Below the pieces are notes generated by a model. The model saw only the letters and a list, made by a program, of their open reading frames with translations. It did no database searches and was not told where the DNA came from. From NCBI GenBank assembly GCA_016235445.1, contig JACRLB010000025.1, positions 1 to 51,060 on the forward strand: a stretch of 51,060 nt of DNA. Direction: 5' to 3'. The stretch is from Chloroflexota bacterium. Lineage in GTDB: Bacteria > Chloroflexota > Anaerolineae > Anaerolineales > Villigracilaceae. Position 1 is the first letter of the stretch; the number at the start of each line of letters is the position of its first letter. The translations under genes and the position numbers were made by a program. Positions 25,786 to 33,395 of the stretch are shown piece after piece.

Positions 25786-26163
25786 TCATTCACTCCTCTC
25801 ATTGGAAGGGTTTTTTATTTCGGGCAAATTGCGGATGGTTTCCAACAAATCGGTGCCGCGCGCAGGCAGGATGTGAGTCGAATGCACGCGCACCACGTTC
25901 TCGGTCAGCCCTGCGCGGATGATTGGAAGATTCGGATACGCCTCCATGATGACCGACGTCAAATTCGCGCTTGCCTCGCTCTGCGAATCTTCGTTCACGA
26001 TCACGACAACGTCGGGGCTTGCCTCTGTTATCCTCGGGCAGACCTCCTCCCCCGGTTCCCACGGTCCGATCAACTCAACATCCGCTTCGGCGCGCAAAAC
26101 CGTTTCCATGCTTTCGCCGAAAAGATGTTGGGAACACACCAGCAGTACGCGTCGTTTTGACAT
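25786..26163 (-). CDS. Pseudo-receiver protein (response-regulator fold without phospho-site)
   Basis: This 125-residue protein starts at 26163 (MSKRRVLLVCSQHLFGESME). The layout copies a CheY-like receiver: LLVCSQHLFGESM aligns with [13 protein letters not shown] of the NarL-type regulator encoded at 30351, and SPDVVVIVNEDS with [12 protein letters not shown]. The acidic pair is replaced by C10-S11 and the phospho-acceptor position by V56, so it should not be phosphorylated in the usual way. No DNA-binding domain follows. It is the first gene of the nar operon. It may sense by another means or act as a binding partner. C10 is a possible redox-sensitive residue. Confidence 0.75.
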   Translation of the reverse strand: MSKRRVLLVCSQHLFGESMETVLRAEADVELIGPWEPGEEVCPRITEASPDVVVIVNEDSQSEASANLTSVIMEAYPNLPIIRAGLTENVVRVHSTHILPARGTDLLETIRNLPEIKNPSNERSE

Positions 26164-26221
26164 GACCTGTCTCAAATGAAACGAAAAAATTTCTTCAAGA
26201 GTACTGGAAAACACAGTGCAA

Positions 26222-26313
26222 ACGAATCCCTCCCCCTCCTGCTTCGGGAATGAAAAAAGAGTGATTGTTAAATCACTCTTTCTGTGAAGGAATTAGTTCT
26301 TGTTTTGCAGTCG
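26222..26313. repeat. Terminator-bearing repeat, copy 1
   Basis: A ~90-base segment with the hairpin AAAGAGTGATT-GTTA-AATCACTCTTT (26256-26281). On the minus strand the stem is followed by TTT and C, so it can end minus-strand transcripts. A close copy lies at 26781-26871. It precedes the nar operon start at 26163 and follows the membrane gene at 26363. Confidence 0.8.
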
Positions 26314-26320
26314 GCTCGTC

Positions 26321-26354
26321 AAAAAAATCAGGGACTGGTTTTTCCCAATCCCTG
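26321..26354 (-). terminator. Intrinsic terminator after the membrane gene at 26363
   Basis: On the minus strand CAGGGATTGG and CCAGTCCCTG pair (with one mismatch) around GAAAAA and are followed by a run of seven T residues after one A. It lies just downstream of the stop at 26363, so it should insulate the nar operon from upstream transcription. Confidence 0.82.
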
Positions 26355-26362
26355 AACCTTGA

Positions 26363-26734
26363 TTAACCCTTTTCGTCTTTACGAAAAAAGAACAACAATG
26401 CTGTGAAGATCGTATTGACGATCAGCGGAGGTCCCGCCTGGGCAAAGTTCAATATGCCCGTTCCCAGTTGGTAACCGAATATCACAACATGACCCGCAGT
26501 AAGTACCAGGATGAGACGCGACAATATACGCACTCCATCCCCGCCGCGGGCGGCAAGGAAAGCCAGATATGCGAACGTGAGCGTCAACTGCCCGTAAAGC
26601 ATGTTCAATGCGGCATCTGGCAGGCGGGTGGACAAAACCTTCTCAGCCACGCTTGGCAGGAACAAAAAGAGCGCGCCAAAGACCGTCAGGTACACCGCGA
26701 CAACGTACAAGGTGATTTGCAACTTCCTGTTCAT
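26363..26734 (-). CDS. Four-helix membrane protein
   Basis: This 123-residue protein starts MNRKLQITLYVVAVYLTVFG and has four membrane helices, with a basic-acidic tail FFRKDEKG. The ATG is preceded by AGGAG. It stands alone on the minus strand, bracketed by the two copies of the terminator-bearing repeat. No family could be named. The function is unknown. Confidence 0.75.
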   Translation of the reverse strand: MNRKLQITLYVVAVYLTVFGALFLFLPSVAEKVLSTRLPDAALNMLYGQLTLTFAYLAFLAARGGDGVRILSRLILVLTAGHVVIFGYQLGTGILNFAQAGPPLIVNTIFTALLFFFRKDEKG

Positions 26735-26780
26735 CCTATTTCTCCTTATCTACCTTAGATTACAGGAAATTATCACCCGT

Positions 26781-26871
26781 GAATATCCCTCCTTATCCCG
26801 AATCAAGAATGAAAAAAGAGTGATTGTTGAATCACTCTTTTTGGAAAGAATTAGTTCTCTGTTTTGTCGGA
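26781..26871. repeat. Terminator-bearing repeat, copy 2
   Basis: This segment repeats most of 26222-26313, including AATGAAAAAAGAGTGATTG, a hairpin at 26815-26840 and GAATTAGTTCT. It lies between the DsbA-like gene (stop at 26921) and the membrane gene at 26363-26734, so it can terminate the former. Confidence 0.8.
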
Positions 26872-26920
26872 CGCCGCTTCTCTCAACGGCTTGGAACCAG
26901 ACAATCTCTAAATATTATTT

Positions 26921-27544
26921 TCAACCCTTTCTCTCACCCAAAGCGCGCTCGATGATGCCTGCCAGCCTTTCTGGCGGACGAGCGCCGACGACGAGATAGC
27001 GGTTGTCCACCACCAGGGCGGGAACGCCTGTGATGCCTAATTGAACCGCCTGTGCCTGATCGTTCAGCGCGGCGCGGCGATAAAAATCATCGTCCAGGGC
27101 GGAGAGAAAGTCGTCGGAGGGCAAACCTGCTTCGGCGGCGAGCAGGCTCAAGGTCTCGCGGGAATCGAGGCGCAGGTCGCGAAAAAAATGGGCGTCGAAC
27201 AGGACGCGCTGATATTCCATCAATCGCCCGCGCGCGGCGGCAAATTTCGCGCCTGCGTGCGCGTCCAGCGTTGCCACCCCCCAGGGTCCCAGCAACATCC
27301 CGTCCACGTTCAGCCACTCCCGCGCGGCGGTGAGAGCATGCGCGTCGGCGGCGTGCGTGCGCTGACGCAGGGCTTCGTTTTCTTCGGGTGGGAGGTGTCC
27401 CAACCCTTCCGCCCAGAGCGGGAAGGATTTTGGAATCAGCGTGATGGGATAGCGTTCCTCCAGACGCTCGAGGGCGAGGTCGGTGACGTAGCACCAGGGA
27501 CAGATGTAATCAAAGAAGATGTGAATGGGAAGGAGGGGGGACAT
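26921..27544 (-). CDS. DsbA/FrnE-family thiol oxidoreductase
   Basis: This 207-residue protein has a thioredoxin-type fold with an all-helical insert. The active site is C15-P-W-C18 in FFDYICPWCYV, and the cis-proline segment is GVPALVVDNRYLVVGA. This layout fits the FrnE/polyketide-type DsbA group, which is cytoplasmic; no signal peptide is present. It is divergent from a MarR-type gene with only 85 bases between, so both could be under that regulator. The substrate is unknown. Confidence 0.9.
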   Translation of the reverse strand: MSPLLPIHIFFDYICPWCYVTDLALERLEERYPITLIPKSFPLWAEGLGHLPPEENEALRQRTHAADAHALTAAREWLNVDGMLLGPWGVATLDAHAGAKFAAARGRLMEYQRVLFDAHFFRDLRLDSRETLSLLAAEAGLPSDDFLSALDDDFYRRAALNDQAQAVQLGITGVPALVVDNRYLVVGARPPERLAGIIERALGERKG

Positions 27545-27571
27545 GGATTCTCCAAACTGGCAGGTTTACTC

Positions 27572-27614
27572 TTGACTGCGGGACAGGATGAATTATAATT
27601 TAGGAGTACTAAAT
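27572..27614 (+). promoter_or_regulatory. Promoter and overlapping operator for the MarR-type gene
   Basis: TTGACT (27572-27577) and TATAAT (27594-27599) are spaced by 16 bases, close to a consensus promoter. An inverted repeat ATTTAG-GAGTA-CTAAAT (27598-27614) overlaps the -10 box and the expected start site, where a bound regulator would block transcription. AAGGAG follows before the ATG at 27630. Autoregulation is inferred from position. Confidence 0.82.
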
Positions 27615-27629
27615 AATCAAGGAGACGCC

Positions 27630-28250
27630 ATGACCTCATTCGACCCCGCCCAGAGAAACGATTCTCTGCCTGCCCGAATTACCTCCGCGCTGTACCGCAT
27701 CAGCCAGGCGATGAATCATCTGTTGCGGGCGCGCGGCGAGGCAGCGGGACTTTCCCCAGCGCAGATTCATGCCCTGCTCTTCCTGCAATATGCCCGCCCT
27801 GGTGTACGGACGATTGGAGGGCTGGCAGAGCGGCTCGCCGCCACCTATGCCACCGCCAGCGGCGTGGCAGACGCGCTGGAGCGCAAGCAGTTGCTCCGCC
27901 GCAAGCCGCTCGCGGAGGATAGGCGCACGGTCACGCTGAATCTGACTGCAAAAGGCGGGCGGGAAGCGGCGACAGTGGAGGATGTGCTGGGGGAGGTGGA
28001 AGCCGCCATCGCGTCCCTGCCCGAAGCGGAACAGGAGGCGCTTCAGCGCGCGGCGCAAGCCATTGTGCGGCGGCTGCAGGCGGCGGGTCACGTCAGGGTC
28101 TATGAGATGTGCTGGGGTTGTCGGTTCTTCCAACGCGAGGCGCATCCTGACGACCCGCGCGGTCCGCATCACTGCGCCTTTGTGGACGCGCCCCTGCCCG
28201 TTGCGGAGACGTATCTTGAATGTCCCGATTTCGTTCCGTTAAACCTTTGA
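27630..28250 (+). CDS. MarR-family regulator with C-terminal cysteine/histidine cluster
   Basis: This 206-residue protein starts at 27630 (MTSFDPAQRNDSLPARITSA). Residues 40-115 form a winged helix (LAERLAATYATASGVADALE, then DRRTVTLNLTAKG). After a helix, a C-terminal tail holds C161-W-G-C164, H180-H181-C182 and C198, a likely zinc or iron-sulphur site. Similar cysteine-tailed MarR proteins exist in other bacteria. It has its own promoter with an overlapping operator and precedes glutaredoxin-like and protoglobin genes. A redox or NO signal sensed through the metal tail is plausible. Confidence 0.88.
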   Translation: MTSFDPAQRNDSLPARITSALYRISQAMNHLLRARGEAAGLSPAQIHALLFLQYARPGVRTIGGLAERLAATYATASGVADALERKQLLRRKPLAEDRRTVTLNLTAKGGREAATVEDVLGEVEAAIASLPEAEQEALQRAAQAIVRRLQAAGHVRVYEMCWGCRFFQREAHPDDPRGPHHCAFVDAPLPVAETYLECPDFVPLNL

Positions 28251-28264
28251 AAGGAGGTGTTGCC

Positions 28265-28522
28265 ATGCCCCTGCCAATCGTCCTGTATGGCGCGGCGGAT
28301 TGCGACGATACCGAGCGCACGCGCGAACATTTGCGCGCGCTGGGCGCGCCGTTCCGCGAGGTAAGTATTGACCGCGACCCCGAGTCCGAACGATTCGTGG
28401 TTTTCATCAATGGCGGTTATCGCAGTACGCCGACACTGGTGGTTGGCGAGGGAAAACATAAACTGATTCTTACCGAACCGACGAATGAAGAACTCGACGA
28501 AGTATTGACTGGCAATTTCTAA
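28265..28522 (+). CDS. Glutaredoxin-like protein with a single active-site cysteine
   Basis: This 85-residue protein starts at 28265 after a strong AAAGGAGG site. The fold is glutaredoxin: VLYGAADCDDTERTREHL (C13 in a C-D-D-T site instead of CPYC), and the cis-proline loop GGYRSTPTLVVG. A single cysteine suggests monothiol chemistry or glutathione/mycothiol-independent transfer. It lies 14 bases after the MarR-type gene and is probably co-transcribed with it. Confidence 0.88.
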   Translation: MPLPIVLYGAADCDDTERTREHLRALGAPFREVSIDRDPESERFVVFINGGYRSTPTLVVGEGKHKLILTEPTNEELDEVLTGNF

Positions 28523-28552
28523 TCTAACCTCACCCAACAAAGGAGACTTTCC

Positions 28553-29140
28553 ATGACTACAACTGCAATCCCTGGATATACCTTCAGCGCGACGAACGCG
28601 AAGTCGCCGCTCAGCGCCGAGGAGTTCGAAAATTTGAAGAAAGCGGTTCTTTTCGGACCCGAGGATGAATCCGCCCTGCGGATGGCGGGCAGCGTGCTGG
28701 CGGACCAGATCGAAGCCGTGCTGGACGTGTGGTATGGCTTTGTCGCTTCACATCCGCATCTGGTCTATTACTTCACGGATGGCAAGGGCAACGCCAACGG
28801 CGATTATCTCGCCGCAGTGCGCAAACGCTTCGGTCAGTGGATCCTTGACCTGTGCAACCGCCCTTACGATCAGGACTGGCTGAACTACCAGCAGGAGATC
28901 GCCCTGCGCCATCACCGCTCGAAGAAGAATCAGACCGACGGCGTGAAGTCCGTGCCGAATATCAGTCACCGCTACATGACCGCGTTCATCTACCCCATTA
29001 CCGCCACCATCAAGCCGTTCCTTGCCAAAAAGGGACACAGCGCGGAAGAGGTAGAGAAGATGCATCAGGCGTGGTTCAAGGCAGTGGTTATGTCCATAAC
29101 GCTGTGGAGTACTCCCTACATCACAGACGGCGATTTCTAA
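28553..29140 (+). CDS. Protoglobin
   Basis: This 195-residue globin has no attached signalling domain and fits the protoglobin family in length. The segment WLNYQQEIALRHHRSKKNQTDGV includes the histidine pair expected near the haem, followed by VPNISHRYMTAFIYPI. The N-terminal PGYTF is typical. Protoglobins bind oxygen, CO and NO. It follows the glutaredoxin-like gene by 30 bases, with AAGGAG upstream. Within this nitrate-respiring neighbourhood NO detoxification or sensing is plausible. Confidence 0.9.
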   Translation: MTTTAIPGYTFSATNAKSPLSAEEFENLKKAVLFGPEDESALRMAGSVLADQIEAVLDVWYGFVASHPHLVYYFTDGKGNANGDYLAAVRKRFGQWILDLCNRPYDQDWLNYQQEIALRHHRSKKNQTDGVKSVPNISHRYMTAFIYPITATIKPFLAKKGHSAEEVEKMHQAWFKAVVMSITLWSTPYITDGDF

Positions 29141-29296
29141 ATCTGCCTTTAAAAGCAGAAAGGCGCTCCTCAGGCTCGCAACGGCTCCCCGCAAAGAGAC
29201 ACCGCTCATCCGTCTCACAGAAGCGCCCAATGCAAGATAGCCGAATTATGACGGCTTGTCAATGGAACGTCCGCCGCACGCATCCACGCGGCGGAC

Positions 29297-29341
29297 GTTG
29301 CTCTTCGCCGCCTCGCGCCGCGTGGACACTTGCAGTGTTGA
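29297..29341 (-). pseudogene. Remnant of a NarL-type response regulator C-terminus
   Basis: On the minus strand this stretch encodes [26 protein letters not shown] is identical to the end of the regulator at 30351-31001. Over the 33 matching bases four differences occur, all at third codon positions, so it derives from a separate gene that was once translated. The rest of that gene is gone, replaced by intergenic palindromes and the EamA transporter gene. Confidence 0.75.
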
Positions 29342-29347
29342 AACAAC

Positions 29348-29401
29348 CGTCCCGAAGGTTTTGAAAGACGGCTACATTGGCTTAAATCAACCTTCGGGAC
29401 G
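29348..29401. repeat. CCCGAAGG-type inverted repeat
   Basis: CGTCCCGAAGGTT and its exact reverse complement AACCTTCGGGACG are separated by 28 bases. Both arms recur at 43312-43365. It lies in the convergent gap between the protoglobin and EamA genes. Confidence 0.85.
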
Positions 29402-29431
29402 TTCTGGTATAACCCATTTGAAACGCACCCT

Positions 29432-30328
29432 TTATGTCTTTAGACGTTTGCCTGTTTGTTGTACAAGTACAACCCCCGCGAGCACAGTAACCATGCCCGC
29501 GATTTGTACAATATTCAAACGCTCATCAAGCAATAGCCATGCAAATAGCGCAGTGCCTAATGGCGAAAGATTGAGCATGATATTCATTTCAAGCGCCGAA
29601 AGCGCTTGAAGAGCATGATTATAGAGAATGTAAGCAAATGCGGTATTAACAGTTGCCAGCCATATCATGATTCCCAATGTAATCGGATTAAATGCAGGCA
29701 TTCCTTCTATAAGAAACGCTATAAGCATAAGCGCGCCTCCGCCAATCGCAAGAGGTATTGCTGTGAGAGAAAGAGTGTCTACTTGTTGGTCTCTTGCCAT
29801 TCCGCGTCCCAATACTCCAAACAGTGCGAAGCCAATTAATCCAATGGAGATAATGAAGATGCCCAGTAACTCATCTGCCTGTAACTTTTCGGAAAAGAAC
29901 AAGCCGCTGCCAACAAGACTGATAATCATGCCCAAGATTTGCCAAAGCGATGGCGTTTCTTTTAACCATATTGTTCCCAAAAGTAAAATCAACAAAGGCA
30001 AAAGACTCGTAAGAAATGATACGGTTGTTGCAGAGAGATACTTAAGCCTCCAGAAAAACGCCCCATTTCCGATGGTGTAGGCGCTGATGCCAGTAGCAAT
30101 TAGTCGTATCCATAAAGCGCGAGAGATGGGTTGGGAAGATTTGTAATTACGGATACTAAACGGGAGCAATAGGACAAACGCTCCAAAATACCGCAACCCC
30201 GCTATGGTTATCGGTCCCATATAATTTAGCGCTATTTTGACAAAGATAAATGATGAAGCCCAAATAATGGTGACCAATAGACTCTCTGCAACGGCGACTG
30301 AACGATGTGGTCTATCAGCGATTTGCAT
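29432..30328 (-). CDS. EamA/DMT-family transporter
   Basis: This 298-residue protein has ten membrane helices in two EamA repeats, with the typical GLRYFGAFVLLLPFS in the first half and MLNLSPLGTALFAWLLLDERL in the second. The substrate is not predictable; the family exports metabolites or amino acids. The gene is visibly more AT-rich than its neighbours. It follows the regulator remnant and sits just downstream of the NarL-type gene in the same orientation, 22 bases apart. Confidence 0.9.
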   Translation of the reverse strand: MQIADRPHRSVAVAESLLVTIIWASSFIFVKIALNYMGPITIAGLRYFGAFVLLLPFSIRNYKSSQPISRALWIRLIATGISAYTIGNGAFFWRLKYLSATTVSFLTSLLPLLILLLGTIWLKETPSLWQILGMIISLVGSGLFFSEKLQADELLGIFIISIGLIGFALFGVLGRGMARDQQVDTLSLTAIPLAIGGGALMLIAFLIEGMPAFNPITLGIMIWLATVNTAFAYILYNHALQALSALEMNIMLNLSPLGTALFAWLLLDERLNIVQIAGMVTVLAGVVLVQQTGKRLKT

Positions 30329-30350
30329 AGTTTATCTGATGGATGCGTAT

Positions 30351-31001
30351 TTACACCAACCCCTTGTTCTTCGCCACCTTTGCCGCCTCGCGCCGTGTGG
30401 ACACCTGTAGTTTGGACAGGATATTCCGTATATGCGTCTTGACCGTGTTCAGGCTGATGTTCAACGCTTCGGCGAGTTCCTTATCGGTCGCGCCGCGCGC
30501 TACTTCCGCCAGCACTTGGTGTTCGCGCTCGGTCAAACCGCTGTCGTCTTCTTTTTTCACAACCCCGTAATTGCTCAGACGGCGGAACTCCGCCAGTACG
30601 CGCGCCGCCAGCGATGGGGATAGCGCGGCTTCCCCTTTCATTGCCCCGTGCAACATCGCCAGCATATCCTGTGAGCGAATATCTTTCAATAGATAACCCT
30701 GCGCGCCGTTCTTCAACGCCTCGAACAACATCGCATCATCGCCGCGCACAGTCAGCATCACGATGAGGGTATCTGGCAAAGCCTGCTTGATCTGGCGCGT
30801 CGCTTCCAACCCGTCCATGCCAGGCATTTGCACGTCCATCAGAATCAAATCGGGCTTGAGTTCCTGCGCTTTGACCACGGCTTCGAGTCCATCGTTTGCT
30901 TCGCCGACCACTTCCAGGTCAGGTTGTGAAGCGATGATTCCCGCCAGCCCCTCGCGGAACAGGACGTGATCGTCCACCAGCAAAACGCGCATTCGACTCA
31001 T
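30351..31001 (-). CDS. NarL-type response regulator, partner of the NarX-like kinase
   Basis: This 216-residue regulator has a receiver with D10-D11 and phospho-acceptor D56 (ILMDVQMPG) and a LuxR-type DNA-binding domain at about residues 150-210 ([15 protein letters not shown], then [18 protein letters not shown]). The start overlaps the kinase stop by 4 bases, so translation is coupled. With a NarX-like kinase and a nar operon in the same window, a nitrate- or redox-dependent control of nar is the simplest reading, though the binding sites were not located. Confidence 0.93.
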   Translation of the reverse strand: MSRMRVLLVDDHVLFREGLAGIIASQPDLEVVGEANDGLEAVVKAQELKPDLILMDVQMPGMDGLEATRQIKQALPDTLIVMLTVRGDDAMLFEALKNGAQGYLLKDIRSQDMLAMLHGAMKGEAALSPSLAARVLAEFRRLSNYGVVKKEDDSGLTEREHQVLAEVARGATDKELAEALNISLNTVKTHIRNILSKLQVSTRREAAKVAKNKGLV

Positions 31002-32908
31002 AACGACGCCTCCACAAGCCAGCGCAATTCCAACCGCGTCCCCGCGCCGCGTCGCGAAACGATTTCGATCTGCCCGCCGATGTGCGCGGCGCGCGCCTGC
31101 ATGATCTTCAAACCAAAGTGTCCGTTCGGTTCGGGTTGCGAAGAATCGAATCCCTTGCCGTCATCTTCAATTGCAATAAAGTAATGACCGTTCTCCCGAC
31201 CCAGCCGCGCAGTGACGTGTTTCGCCTCGGCGTGACGCGCCACATTTTTCAACGCCTCACGCGTGATGTTCAACACCTGCTCCGCCACCTGACGCGAACA
31301 ATCTGGCGCGGCTTCCATCTGCCAATTGATATGCAGATGGCTTTCCTCCGCGAACTCATCCATCGCATTTTGCAAACGCATTCGCAGGTCAAGCGCGGGC
31401 GGCGCGTCCTCCATCAGGCTGTTGATGGCGCGGCGTACTTCGCCTGTGGTTTTTTCGATTGTCTCGCGCGTCTTTCTCAAACGTTCGAGTGCGGCTTCAT
31501 CCTGTCCGTCCGACACAAACTCAACCGTCTGGTCGGTCATCAATCCGAGATAGCTCAGCGTCTGCCCCAGCCCATCGTGCATATCCGCCGCGATGCGGTT
31601 GCGTTCTTCGAGCGCGGCAACCTTTTCCGCCTGCGCGTACAACTGCGCATTCTGCAACGCGACCGCGGCGGTGTTGGCGAGTTTGGTCACTACGCCTGTT
31701 GATTCTTTGGAAAAATGCCTGGGTTGGGAACTGCTAACGCACAACGCGCCCATCACTTGATCGCCGATTCGCAGGGGCGCGACCACGTGACTGGCGGCAT
31801 GAGTATTGGAAAGCAAGGCGCAACCGCCTACACATTCTGTATTACTGCAAACCAGTGCTTGGTGGCTGGTGAGCACCGCGCTGGCGCGATTGACCGTGGA
31901 CATGCGCTCCGAGTTCGTTGCGATGGAAGGAACGCCGCTGACGGCTTTGAGCAGGAGATATTGCTTCGCATCGTCCAACAAGCACAACATGGCAGAGTCG
32001 CCGTCCAATAACGCGCGGGCTTTATCGATCACGGATTTCAGTACGAGCTTCACATCCAGTTGCGATGTGATCTCGCGGCTGACCTCGTTGAGCGCGTCCA
32101 ATTCGCGTGTGCGCTGGGCGACGCGCCTCTCCAGCGAATCGGTCAACTCGACCAGTTCCCGCCGCGAGGAGGACAGACTTGCGCGCATATTCTCGAACGA
32201 CTCGCCCAACATCCGCATCTCACTCGGACCCTCGACCTGCACCTGCGTCTCGAAATCGTTCTGCCCGATCCTTTGCGCGGCGGCTTCCAACGCGTGAAGC
32301 GGACGGATCACCGAGCGATTCGTGGCCCAGCCGCCAACGACGATCAGGATCAACGCGCTGGCCAGGAAGCCGATCTGAATCGCGCGCAGGCGCGCCATTT
32401 TGACTTCCGCCGCGAATTGATAGGCGCGCACAACCTCGTCTGCCTGTCCGACGAGTTCCGTTGATTCTAATTGAATGAAGGCCAGCGCGTCATCCGTAGG
32501 CGCTGAAAGTGTTTCATCCAACGCGGCTCGGAATGCATTCCAACGCAAGTCAAGCATATTCAGTTTTTCCAATACTTCGGGATCGCGCGTGGGAGGCAGG
32601 GAGACCGTCTGACCTGGAAGATAAGGGACTTCACCGCCCGCGCGCAGGGCGGTGAGAGTCAAGTCAAAGGTGGATTCGGCTTCTCGAAGCGCGGCCAGCA
32701 CATCGTCCGCGTGGGATTCGTTCCACTGTGCCGCCAGCCGAGTCATCTGCTGGATGAGCATCCGCTGGCGCCCTGCGAGATTAATCACCAGCGCATCCTG
32801 CCGCTGGGTTTCCAGCCCCCAATACGTCGCTCCCACAGAAACAGAGACGAGAGCGAGGAAGATAAAGAAAAGTATGTTCAAGCGGCTGCGGATGGTTTTG
32901 AACATCAT
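30998..32908 (-). CDS. NarX-like sensor histidine kinase (PilJ-type input, HAMP, GAF, HisKA_3)
   Basis: This 636-residue kinase has membrane helices near residues 10-30 and about 170-190, enclosing an extracytoplasmic helical sensor. Just after the first helix comes INLAGRQRMLIQQMTRLA, which matches the PilJ/NarX-type motif that binds nitrate in NarX. A HAMP linker, a GAF-like domain with a cysteine group CSNTECVGGC, then RIAADMHDGLGQTL with H444 and an HATPase_c domain follow. Cysteines in the central module are also a feature of NarX. A second ATG at 32905 is an equally good start. It overlaps its regulator gene. Confidence 0.92.
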   Translation of the reverse strand: MMFKTIRSRLNILFFIFLALVSVSVGATYWGLETQRQDALVINLAGRQRMLIQQMTRLAAQWNESHADDVLAALREAESTFDLTLTALRAGGEVPYLPGQTVSLPPTRDPEVLEKLNMLDLRWNAFRAALDETLSAPTDDALAFIQLESTELVGQADEVVRAYQFAAEVKMARLRAIQIGFLASALILIVVGGWATNRSVIRPLHALEAAAQRIGQNDFETQVQVEGPSEMRMLGESFENMRASLSSSRRELVELTDSLERRVAQRTRELDALNEVSREITSQLDVKLVLKSVIDKARALLDGDSAMLCLLDDAKQYLLLKAVSGVPSIATNSERMSTVNRASAVLTSHQALVCSNTECVGGCALLSNTHAASHVVAPLRIGDQVMGALCVSSSQPRHFSKESTGVVTKLANTAAVALQNAQLYAQAEKVAALEERNRIAADMHDGLGQTLSYLGLMTDQTVEFVSDGQDEAALERLRKTRETIEKTTGEVRRAINSLMEDAPPALDLRMRLQNAMDEFAEESHLHINWQMEAAPDCSRQVAEQVLNITREALKNVARHAEAKHVTARLGRENGHYFIAIEDDGKGFDSSQPEPNGHFGLKIMQARAAHIGGQIEIVSRRGAGTRLELRWLVEASL

Positions 32909-32973
32909 GTCGTTTGCATTATAACCCGCTTGGGATTGCCAAGGCTTATTTACCCCATCACACCGTGCTGCGG

Positions 32974-33290
32974 ATGATTTTCGAGCTGTATTGCGGTGCC
33001 TCCGCCAGGATCCACAATCGTGCGCGTCAATCGGTGCAATCGCTGGCGCCAGACAGAAATCATCGCTGGGAAAAATACCTGCTCGGTTATCAGCGCATTC
33101 CTGATGAAGAATTATCCGTCATCCAGGATGTTTTGTTGTCCATCCCCATCGAGAAGTTGATCAACCGCGCGGGAGCCAAAGCCAGATGCGAGCAGTGCGG
33201 AGAAGAAATCTTCAATGAACGGGAGGTTGTCTTAGAGAAGCGGGTATTCTGCCGCCCTTGCAAATCGGCGGCGATTTCGGTGGCGAAGGT
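32974..33290 (+). pseudogene. 5'-truncated FmdE-family remnant with zinc ribbon
   Basis: The translation YLLGYQRIPDEEL followed by CEQCGEEIFNEREVVLEKR and CRPCKS parallels the FmdE protein at 12429-13037 (QLIGYQHIPDEL, CEACGEEIINQREV, CRACAG). Only the last ~95 residues are present: the HTHLCP core is missing, and downstream the frame runs on into unrelated sequence overlapping the antisense pgmB gene. It is divergent from the NarX-like kinase. An expressed zinc-ribbon protein starting at ATG 32974 is possible but unlikely. Confidence 0.78.
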
Positions 33291-33395
33291 GTTTGCAATG
33301 CTCGGCAAAAGGTGTGCGAGAGTAAGCTCAGTTTCGCGGAAAAGGGAGATGGATGGGTTCATAGGAAGCGCGCTGATATTTTGGATGAACTCTTT

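Noticed and set aside
29256-29431. A small plus-strand protein beginning at 29256 in the gap after protoglobin
   Set aside because: The frame runs through the antisense of the regulator remnant and a palindromic repeat and has no ribosome site.
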